The notes under the pieces are model-generated. The model was not told where the DNA came from, did not search any database, and saw nothing but the letters and a program-made list of their open reading frames with translations. DNA of 64,000 nt from Cristatella mucedo. Its lineage: Eukaryota; Bryozoa; Phylactolaemata; Cristatellidae. Numbering within the stretch: the stretch's first letter is position 1; the number at the start of each line of letters is the position of its first letter. Positions 34,401 through 46,000 of this stretch are shown here, in pieces. Location of the stretch: NCBI GenBank assembly GCA_009760855.2, contig WPIO01000003.1:3346001-3410000 (forward strand), in the 5' to 3' direction. The position numbers and the translations under genes were made by a program.

Positions 34401-37400
34401 GAACGATGCATCGATGTTCTGGAATGGGCTGGCAAAGCGAGTGCTTGCTGTAACACCAGAAGTGCGATCAACGGATGTTGTCAGTGACATTTTCTTACCA
34501 GCGGCCCACGAGAATTCAGCCGAGTTCGAGAAGGCTCCAGTCAGTTGTCCAGTGTGCGATGCAGTAAACGACAATTCTTCCACCGCATTGAAAGGGCTGC
34601 TGAACATAGCGACCATGCTCACCGAAGGTGCCGTCGCGAACCTGGAGCTGACAGCGATCTTCTTGTCTGCAGACCAAGACAGTTCGGCCTTGTTTGAGAA
34701 GTTCTGCAAAGTGCCACTGTGTTCGGCTGATGCGTCGATGTTAGCAAAAGGGCTCTTGAAGGTGGCAGTCACACTCACAGCAGGCAGCCCTTGGAACGTG
34801 ATGCGACCCGAAACGGTTTGTTGCTGCAGCTTCAGGCTGGCATCGGTGTCAATCCCGTTTCCGATATTCTTGTGGTTAAAAACAGCTTCGACACTTTTCA
34901 CTGCTTCGAATGGACTAGTGAACTTAGCATTGACGGAAATCGTAGAGCGGGTGTCAAAGTCCAACGCAGCTGTAATGCGTTTGCTGCTTGCCCAGCCCAT
35001 CTCAGCCTTGCTCTGGAAGAATCTCATGCCTCCCTCGTGACTGAACGATGCATCGATGTTCTGGAATGGGCTGGCAAAGCGAGTGCTTGCTGTAACACCA
35101 GAAGTGCGACCAACGGATGTTGTCAGTGACATTTTCTTACCGGCGGCCCACGAGAATTCAGCCGAGTTCGAGAAGGCTCCAGTCAGTTGTCCAGTGTGCG
35201 ATGCAGTAAACGACAAATCTTTCACTGCATTGAAAGGGCTGCTGAACGTAGCGACCATGCTCACCGAAGGTGCCGTCGCGAACCTGGAGCTGACAGCGAT
35301 CTTCTTGTCTGCAGACCAAGACAGTTCGGCCTTGTTTGAGAAGTTCTGCAAAGTGCCACTGTGTTCGGCTGATGCGTCGATGTTAGCAAAAGGGCTCTTG
35401 AAGGTGGCAGTCACACTCACAGCAGGCAGCCCTTGGAACGTGATGCGACCCGAAACGGTTTGTTGCTGCAGCTTCAGGCTGGCATCGGTGTCAATCCCGT
35501 TTCCGATATTCTTGTGGTTAAAAACAGCTTCGACACTTTTCACTGCTTCGAATGGACTAGTGAACTTAGCATTGACGGAAATCGTAGAGCGGGTGTCAAA
35601 GTCCAACGCAGCTGTAATGCGTTTGCTGCTTGCCCAGCCCATCTCAGCCTTGCTCTGGAAGAATCTCATGCCTCCCTCGTGACTGAACGATGCATCGATG
35701 TTCTGGAATGGGCTGGCAAAGCGAGTGCTTGCTGTAACACCAGAAGTGCGACCAACGGATGTTGTCAGTGACATTTTCTTACCGGCGGCCCACGAGAATT
35801 CAGCCGAGTTCGAGAAGGCTCCAGTCAGTTGTCCAGTGTGCGATGCAGTAAACGACAAATCTTTCACTGCATTGAAAGGGCTGCTGAACGTAGCGACCAT
35901 GCTCACCGAAGGTGCCGTCGCGAACCTGGAACTGACAGCGATCTTCTTGTCTGCAGACCAAGACAGTTCGGCCTTGTTTGAGAAGTTCTGCAAAGTGCCT
36001 TGGTGGCTGAATGACACTTCCGCCGTTGTTAGAGAGGCAAATGAGCTAGCAAAGATTGCCTTTCCAGCTATTTCCATACCATTTTGGAATTCGATGGCTC
36101 CCACGATTTTCTTATCATTGGACCACGTAAGGCCAGCTCTTGATTTGAACGATTGAAGGTCTCCGGTGTGCATCACACTTAAATCTGCATTTTGGAAAGG
36201 ACTGGTAAACTTGCTTGTGACAGCGACACCTGAGTTGAGATCGATGATGGTATCCAGGCTTGCTCTCTTGCTCTCTGCCCATGAAAGTTCACCGTTGGTC
36301 ATAAACTTGCGTGCAATGTTCTTGTGCTGCGCTGAAGCGCTCAGGCTCTCAAGTCCCCCGAACGGGCTTCTCAAACTCGCTGAAAAGACAACATCGGAAG
36401 TCTTGGTGAATGTAGATGAGAACATCACTCGTTTGTCGCTGGCCCAGCTCACTTCAGCGCCGTTCGCGAAATTGCTCCAGCCTCCGTTGTGGTGTGCTGT
36501 AGCCTTCACACTTGTCCATGGACTCTGCATGGTGACATTAACGCTGAGGTTAGGAAGGTTAGCAAAAGTAATGCGAGTAGCAACCCTTTCGGTATTCGCC
36601 CAAGTTGTCGATGACTCCGCCTCAAAACCTCCTTCCTTGTTAGTGTAGCTGAAAGAAGCCTCGACATTTCTCAGCCTCTCAAAAGGGCTGCTCAGTGTAG
36701 CCTCAGCAGTCAAGCTCGCACCATTGCTGAACTTGATGGAAGCCTCTACCTTCTTGTCAGAGGCCCAACTGAGGCCAGCATTGCTGTTGAATGATCGCAG
36801 GTTTCCAGAATGATTTAGGAATGCATCCAAGCCGATGGACGGATGAGCGAACCTTGCTGTGGCAGTCAAGCCAGCGGTTCGTTCAACTCTGGTGTCGATG
36901 CTCATCTTCTTATCGGCTGCCCACGACAGTTCGGCATAGTCGTTGAACGTGGTCGAGGTGTCTTGCCTGTGGCTTGCCCTCAAACTCAGGTCTTCGACGT
37001 GCTTGAATGGGCTGCTGAAAGTCACTGACAATGTCACATCGTTTGCCGCTGAGAAGCTCGACGTAAAAGCGATCTTTTCGTCGTTGCCCCACCGGATTTC
37101 AGCGTTGTTATCGAACTGCTTGAGAGTGCCACCATTGTGCGTAACCTTGACGCTCACTACAGGGCTGGACAGCTCCAGTTCGCCCGAGACCGCAGAGCTC
37201 GCATCAAACCGTGAGTTGAACGACACTTCTTTGTTGTTTGCCCAATTAAGTCTACCTCTGTTATTAAATTGTCTTGCATTGCCACTGTGATCGAAAATCA
37301 GGTTGATGCTTCTTAAGGCCTCCACCGTGCTTGTGAGTCCGACTTTACCGCTAATGCTATCGGCAGAGCTGAATTCCGCGGTGATAGCCATGTTGTCACG

Positions 37401-40400
37401 CTTTCCCCACGACACCTCTGCGCTGTTTCTGAAACTCTTAAGCGAGCCTTCGTGGTTAAACTTCAGTGAACCTTCTGACCATGGGCAGATGGCACGCAGT
37501 TCACCGGACACGACATCGCTGTACTTGAATCGAGCATTGGCGGATGCAGACACGCCCTCAGCCCAAGAAATCTCAGCACTATTTTCGAAGTCGGACCATT
37601 GACCTTTGTGACTAAAGGTCGCACTCAATTTCTTTGCCTTCTCTAGTGGAGTGACAGCAGAAATCTTTCCATAAATACCTGTCTGGCTTGATAGCTCGGC
37701 CTGCACGGATGCAATGACTCTGCTGTCTGGCGCCGTCAGCGATGCAGTCGTCGTGAATTGGCGGAGGCCTCCCGAGTGCTGTACTTTCATTCCTCCGTAT
37801 GGTGAGCTGGCATCAAGCTTAGCCAGGGACGCCTGGTTGTTGAATTCACTGATGACCATGACCTTGCGCCCTTCTCCCCAGGACAGCTCAGCCTGATTGG
37901 TGAAAGCACTCAGGCTGCCCGAGTGGGTGAGCTTGCCGGAGGCCGTCGTCAGTGCAGCGAACGGGGTCGTAATGCCGAAGCTAAACGTCTGCGCCAGCTG
38001 TCGCGATTTTGTTCTCTCGGCCGACAGGCTCATCTGCTTGCTGCCATTCCAGCTAGCGGTCGCTGTTGCCGAAGTCTTCTGACCCTTGACCATGTATGTG
38101 TAGCCTAGGCCCAATGTCTTGAGCTGCTCCGATGGAATGCCACGCAGGGTCAAGCTGCCACCAGACGCTTGGTTATACTTTGACTCGAACTTCACCGGCT
38201 CGTAGTTCGAGTACTCTACAGCTGCTTGGTTGCTGAATGACAGGAAGCTGCCCGAATGCGAGAAGACGACCTTCGCCGAAGGAATGACTCCGAAAGGAGT
38301 TTCCACCGAGAACGAGCCTTCGACGCTGGATCTCGTGGCGAGCTTTCCTCTGACGGCAATCTTGTTTGTCTGCTCCCACACCATGTCAGCATTCGTCTCG
38401 AAATCGAATGCGCTACCTGCATGTATCAGTTTTGCCTCGATGGATCGGAGCCGCTCGAAAGGACTGCTGAAGCCGATGCTAGCTGAGACGCCGGCAGATC
38501 TATCCAAGCTTGCGCTCCAGTTCACGGTCTTGTTGGGCGACCACGTGAAGCTGCCCCGGGCCGTCAGTGCTGCGCCAGCCTTGGCGTATGCGTGCTCGGC
38601 CGATACAGTTTTCCACGGTGTTGTGACACTGGCGCTCGCCTGGCCGTTGACGTTCTTGGCCTGCACCTGCACCTGCTGGCCGTCCCAGGTCACGCTGGTA
38701 GTGCTCGTAAAGCTGTCGATGCTCTCTCCCTGGTGAACGAAGGAAACGACGAAATTGCGTAGGGCAGTGAATGGCGTGCTCAGTGACACGGTGCCAACTA
38801 TATCAGGCTGGAATCCGACGTTTGTGTCCAGGATCAGCTGCCTGCGATCGCCCCAGCTCAGCTCGATCTTGTTCTTAAGCTTGCTGCTGGCGAGACTGTG
38901 CTCGAAGGCTCCGCCGAGCTTCGTGCCGTCCGGCAGCGCAACGGTGACGCTGCCACTTTCCACGCCACGTAGAGACATAGCAGACACGAACTCTTTCTCG
39001 TTGACGTAGCCTTTTCCTTCGACACGCAGCTCTGACAGGTCGGTGTTAAACCTCAAGCTGGAACCGAAGCTGCGGGCGGGTGCAAATGGCGTCTTTACAT
39101 CCGCACTCCAGCTGATCGCACTTGAGTCGAGCATCGTGTCGACTGTGATTTTCTGCTCAGGAGCCCAGCCGACAGCGACGTAGTTGGAAAACACTCGCTC
39201 GTCACCCGAATGGATCAACTCAAGGTTGATGTCCGACACGCCTCCGTGCCTTATGTATGGCGATGCCAGGCCAAGTTTGGCTCTAACGGTCGTTGCAAGG
39301 TCGCATTCCAGAGTCAGCTGACTCTTCTGATCATTAAAGGCGAGATCTACGACACCTGCTGCGTTGCTGTCGGCTTTCCTTATGTTTCCAGACATGCGTA
39401 TGGTGGTCCCAGGTAGCACAAGAGTTACGACTGAGTCTCGAGATACGACTGCCTCCGTGTCGACGTTGTTATAATCGCCGACTAGAGAAACCTTCAAAAA
39501 TGAAAAGGTATTTTCGTGTGGCTCGCTGCAATTTTCAGAAAGCGGCGAAACCAGGAGAATGAAAAGTAATAGAAACGTCGCTTCTTACCTTCATGGGCTT
39601 TCCTGATACATCGTTGGTCTGTAACTCAACTGTAGCCGTCTTGTGTGTGCCACTTAGATCGATGTCAAGCTTGGCATTCGACTCGCGGCCACGGATGACC
39701 AGACGAGTAGAGCCTGAGACGCTTAGGCTTCCGGGCATTCTGTATGTCACCTCCACTGAGTAGGCATCTTCAGCCTTGCTCAACTCGGCCTTGGCGAGGA
39801 AGTTGTCTGCCTTCATTCTGAAAATCAGATGACAGTTGATAAGCTTTCAATCCCTCTATTTGCAGATTATAGCGTTCACGAATGAGTCCCGCTATTCCTG
39901 CTTACCTCAACTGGCTGCTGTAGCTAAAAGATCCTGTCAGGCTGGGTACATTCATGCTTCCCGACAGCTGATAATCTCCTGCTGGTGACATCTTATACAT
40001 GTTGGACATCTCGAACGGCTTCTTATTTCCTGCCTCGACTTTGAAGGTGTGTGAGTATTCGCCTTCGGCCAATTGGCTCAGTTCCGTGCTAACCTGTAGC
40101 TGCAGAGCTGGGCACTGGATAGCGATGCTACCACTGGCTGCTCCATTCTCCGAGAGCTTGTTCGCCAAGTTCCAACTTATCTTCGCCGTCTTCGACGATC
40201 CATAGGTCATCTCTGCTGAGCTCGATATCTCGTTTGCAGCATGTTTGTGCCTGATGGTCGAAGAAAGGTCCAACACCTAAAAAGGTCAAACGAAATAACA
40301 AAAACTGGTGGATTGCACTCGGTAAAACATAAGTTAAGATGACTAAGAAGAAAGAAATTCAAGACCGTTGAGTGTAATAAACTGTTCATACCTTGGCATA

Positions 40401-43017
40401 GCTTATGGACGTTTGCATGCTTCCTTCAAAGGCCTCCCTCAGAGAGCCACTTTTGCTCATTAGATGCTTAATGTTAAGAGTCTTTCTGTCACCGCCATGC
40501 ACTGCTACCAGCGTAGACTCACTGCTGTCCATAGTCGTCTGCTGGTTGGCTGTGATACTGAACTCGAGCCAAGGGAATGCGGTCGTCGTGAAGCCCCTGA
40601 AATAACCACGAAACTGGGCTTCGCGATATGCCAAAAAGTGCCACCGCCAGCCATGTGAGCAAAACACCTGAAGTACGATACTTACAGACTGCCGACATAG
40701 TTGAGAAGGTTACTGCTGCTGCGGCTCTGCATCTTGGCTGCCATGCTCATTCTGTGCACGGTGCTGCTTTGAGGAGCTAAAGAGTATTCGGCAGATAGCC
40801 GAGCACCCTGGAGACCTTGCTTATTGTCGATGCCGCCCTCCACTTTCATAGATGCCCATTGAGTGCTGACGGAAGCAGAACCAGTCATGCTCTCCCCAGG
40901 CTTGCTCATCATGCCTGAATAGAAATAGTTAAAGGATTTGAGCTAAATTCGCAGCCAGAATCATGCGTATCACCCTGCCGTCGGAGTTAGCTGAATGAGC
41001 ATGTAGCGCGGCACCAAACTAGTGAACACAGTGTGTCACCTGTTAGCTTGATGGCCTTGGTTGTGAACTTGTCGATTGTAACGTCTATCCGCACGGGCCA
41101 GTTTGTTGTTCATTTCAAGAGCTCCCACAGCTGTCATCGCTTCACGGCCTGGTATGCTTATCTCAATACGTGGGGAGTAGATGACCTTGTTCTTCTTAGC
41201 ATCGACATTCATCTCAACGAGGCCCGAATAGTACTTTTCGCCGTCGAGTGTAACGCGAACGGTTGCTTTCTTAATCGATTCCAGATTCACCAGCTCACTA
41301 TCAGCAGACAATTTCTTCCATGGTGTAATGAACTTCAATCCGGCAGCCATCTTCTGCTGGTCAAAATTGAATTCCAGAACCATCTTTCTGTCCACTGTCG
41401 AGCCAGGAGTGTCAAAAGACAGGCGGGCAAGTCTGTTCACGTAATCTCTACCGTCTTGCCGGATCTGTAACCATTCGAAACAACCGTTGAAGTGCTACTT
41501 TGCATGAAAGTGTTCGATGACAGAGGCAGCAATAAAATATTTAGCTTATTTGTACTTTTTACCTTGGGTGACTGGTATCGCGCCTCAAAATTGTACAATG
41601 CAGTTTTGTCCTTCTGGTTCAGCACCACTTTGGCTGACAGAGGCCCACTTAGAGGGAAGTAAGCCGAACCCTCTCGAGCAAGTGGAGGAATCGAAGCCTC
41701 GGCACACAGCTCCATACCGATCACCTTGCTGAGCCACTGGCTGCTGCATTTCTTGACCTCTATACGATCCTCGGCAGGTGTCTGCATCTCAGCACCGTTT
41801 ATAAGGATCTTGCTCCTAGAATATTGAATGCACACATTTGTGTCTCCACTAGTAGGACTTTGTGAGCGCATATGAGCACAGCATCATCGGCTATGCGCCT
41901 TTTTTTCCAAATCGACACTTACTCGAAGCTCACGATTTCCATCTTATCCCTTGGTACTTTCAGCTCGGCGTTTAGCACCTCGCCATCTTGAAGCTGCAGC
42001 TTTCCCTCGACGGCCGTGCTCGTATGCATTGTCGATACCATCTTCAGCGTCGACTGAGCTGTGAGACCTTGGACACTCATGGTTCCAGAAATGACAATCG
42101 CTGCACTGTAAATAATATACAGAAGACGTTTTTCAGCAGCTGCAAGTAGTAAGCAATAAATTCTATTTCATTGCGGCCAAATATTTAAGGACAGTCTACC
42201 TGGGCTTGATGTGGCCACTGAGGTCGAGGCTGCGAGGCGAGGCTGCTGCTTTACGGATGTCAGCCTTGCCCCCGATCTGGACGTTTAGCATGGCTGTACC
42301 ATTCACAGTGAGATTGAGCGGCATGCCGATCATAGTTGGCACAACGAGTGTAGCATCGAGGAACATTGAGCTGTGTGTCAGCTCCATGTCCGTTGGTTCG
42401 GCGAGCTTCATCAGCATATCCAAAATGTTCATGTTGCCTTGTGCAAATGCCTCCTGTGTCAGCTCTTTATAGAATAGCTCGTTGCCAAGCGCCTTGAGGT
42501 ACAGGCCGCCTCTCAGCTTATCGTCCCGAATCTTAAACTTCAAAATAAAATGACAAATGCATTTCTTTATATGCCCGTGCACTGACATTGGAATCATAAC
42601 ATCTTAGCAATCGTCAAAAATCAATGCATGCAGTGAAGTTTCTCTTACGATTTTGTCGAAGATGCTCGCAATGTCGTGGTTTACGTCGCGTTTGTTTCGC
42701 ATCAGGCTCTTAACGTTGCTTTGAGAGAAGTATCCGTTTTTCCCAAAGAACTTCTCCAGGATAGTCTCTAGTCCTTGAACACGACCGCCGACCTCGAGGA
42801 GGTTAATTGAGTTGCCAAACATATCAACGGTGAGGTTCAGCATGGCTGAACGTGGGACGTAAGACTTCTGGGAAAATATGACGTTGCTCTCAACCTAAAA
42901 GAGATTAAGTGCCAACCGTACAATAGCTTATTGAATTCACATATCCCACGAGCGAAGTTACTGCAACTCATATTAAAGCAATTTTCATAATCTTAATATA
43001 TATATATATAACATTTG

Positions 43018-43055
<38 letters not shown>

Positions 43056-46000
43056 GAATTTCTCTTGATCAGGGTGGCTCACCTGTCCGCCCATGTTCAG
43101 ATATTCCGAAAAGAACGACTTCTCGTAGTTGTGCGAATATTTGCGTGCATCGCAATCGTAATCCTCTCGCAGCTTTGCATCTTGAAGGATGTTGCGAATG
43201 TCCTGCTTAAAAAGACTCGCTGTTTCCTGCAGATTTGTGAGGTGGGTCCAAACGAAAGAACCAACTTGGTTGACAACCTCACCACTGAGGGCCATTTTGA
43301 CATTCAGCAGGCTTTCCGAACTGGGACACGACATTACAGCCAGATAGGCGTTGATTCGAAGCTCAGCATCTTCAGCGGCATTCTGGAATAGCCTCATTGC
43401 TGCTTCATGCTACAAGAAGAGTAAAAACTATTACACTAAAATTTTTGCGAAACATCAACCAACAGAAGTTACTCCGGCGCTTTAGAACTCCGTGCACTAG
43501 AAGCTATAACCGCACACAAGCCGACGAATCATGCTCTGATAAGCATCAAAAGCATGGGCATCGTGCTTAGACAAGCAAAAGCACACAGTCACTCAGGGCC
43601 ACTGATAACTAAGACCACTGGTTAGGAAATGCATTCAATCAACCGCAAGTAAGACTAGAAGCATACAGAAAGTTCCTTTTGAAGAGAAAGCTGAACAGAG
43701 TAGTTGCACCTTTAGCTGAGACCTAAAAGTCGTCATTAGCTTAGACATAAATGAGGCACAGTCACTGTAAGTTGTGATAGAAGCAAGTTTTAAAAACACA
43801 CCTATTTAGGACCGCATTTAGTGGGTCCCTGTGATTCATCCTTGATGTGCTTATGCGTGCTGACACTGTGCATGCTGCCACTAACCACATTTGCATGCTG
43901 ACCCTGTGCATGTCACCCCTAACCATGTTATTCATTTTGCTTGTTTATCAAGCATGATTTTACTCACCATTAAATGGCATTTCCCTTTGCAGCAAATGTA
44001 AAGCGCCTAGAGAGAGATTAAGTTCTCTGAGGGCGCTTTATCAAGAGCATTATTATTATTATAGAAACCAAAAGTGAAATACAGACGTTCGGCGCTTACA
44101 AACTGAAAGACTCGGTCATCAAAAGATATCAATTAAGTTCGGGAGAGGGTGGTAACCGCGACACGACTGCAAACGCAAGGAGCAGTAGCGTGCGATCACA
44201 CTAGGCGAGCATGAAGTCAAGCAACCTGTAACGCTGAGAGAGGCTATTGAAGTCGACTAGATGCCTCATAAGGAACTGGTGAAGCTTAAAGAAAAGTGGT
44301 GCGATGTGGTAGCTATGCCGTTGGTAAGAGACCAAACTCGACGATCAAACTTGACGACAGACCACACGGGCTATCGAGTTTTGCATATAGCGACAGTTGA
44401 CAAATTTCCCATAGCTTGCACGAGGGCAAAATACGATATCCTGCTGTAGTACTCAAACCCACGACCTGAGCTTTGAATTGAAAGTGTCATACTGATTCGG
44501 AAAATAGCCATACTTACATCCACGGAGCAGGGCATACGTCGGAATGCCTGCAGAGCAGCCACACGGATATCCACATCCAAGTTGGAGTTCAGGGCACATG
44601 CACTGATGATGGAGCTGCTTGTCACCGCTCGACCAGCGTTTCCCATCGCCTTTAGAGCATACATGACGCGAGTTCTGTCTTCGGCGTCATTAACGAGGCA
44701 GTTTGATCCCAACATCTCCTCGACTGCTCGCACGACCATGGCAACGTCAGGGTGTCTCTGGCACGCTGTCATGCTCGAGCAGACCTTGTGTACCAAGCTT
44801 GAAACTGCCAGGACTGCCTTGTTTCTCAGGTTCGAATCTTCGAGTAGAGGCTAAAGCACAGAACACATCGGTCAGTATCAAGATTTTCATTGATGATATT
44901 ACGGTCTCACTGAGGTCATGGGACAGATACAACATTTAAAGAGTACCCAGCAAGAGCAACTTTGTGAAATTTCATGTCCCGTGTATGGTCTCCGACCCGT
45001 AGTATTGGAAATTGAACGTGGGGCTTTGGAGACATTAAAATAGCAGTGTACCTTGATCTCGGCGAGCATCTGGACGGTTGGCTGCTGAACAAAGGCAAGC
45101 TGAGTTAGCCACACGTCAACTTCTGCTCCGCTGACGGTGCCATCCTTGATCAGGTCACGTGTGAATGCTACCGATGCAGCTGTGCCGACAAGGGGAACAG
45201 CATCCAGAAAGAATTTCCTGCGAAGGAATTCAATCGTTACAGGACTTGGCCTCAAAAATTTTTTTTTTTTGCTTAGCCGGAATGCAAATCTTGTCCTAGA
45301 GTCGTGTACTCACGTGGCTCGTCCGGATGAACACACGTAGCCATTGTTCAATCTGCTCCTGACCTCGACCAGGCTTTCTGCACTCAGCTTTTTCATGGCC
45401 TGTACCAAGCGACCGAAGTCCTCCGGTGTCTCGGGTCGTATGCCAACCTTCACCTGATCGCACAGACTTGTCAATATGGTAACCACACTGTCTCTGGCAT
45501 TGGCGTCAGCACCCGAGTCATAGATATGCTGGAAAAGCAGACTGGTTCTGCGTTGCACTGGTTCTACAATGAATTATGTGGGTTTTATCGGATGATAGCA
45601 GCAGCTTAGCAGAAAACCACCCACATGAGATTTCATATTGACCCCGAACATGTGAGAGCCTCACCTTGTCTGGTGGAGACACCCTGTTGTGTTCTGTCAA
45701 ACTTCAGCGACGATTCAACGACTGTCTTGGCTCCACTGTTGTGCTTGCTAAAGGGCCGGAAGACATGCTCTTCTTTGCAGACGGCACTCTGCAGCACTCC
45801 GCTGCTGACCTTTTGCTCACAGCTGTGTGTAGATCGCATCAGTGGGAGCGACTGCACCGACTGCAAGTACATAAATGGCGTCGCATTGTCGCCTATGTAC
45901 ACCTCGAAAAGCATCTACATATTTTAGCTGATTTGCCTCCGAAACACTAAACGAAATTCATCAACATTTAAAGGCAAATTCAATCTTGTAGATGCGTTTT

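Noticed and set aside
33757-36156. Three tandem + strand ORFs of about 208-213 codons, each starting MFWNGLAKR or similar
   Set aside because: They are antisense shadows of the 642-bp repeats in apolipophorin exon 19; the minus-strand frame has the domain pattern and splice context.
24907-41104. Programmed ribosomal frameshifting as an explanation for the three frame breaks
   Set aside because: No typical slippery heptamer with downstream structure is apparent, the breaks differ in direction, and they sit at error-prone runs.
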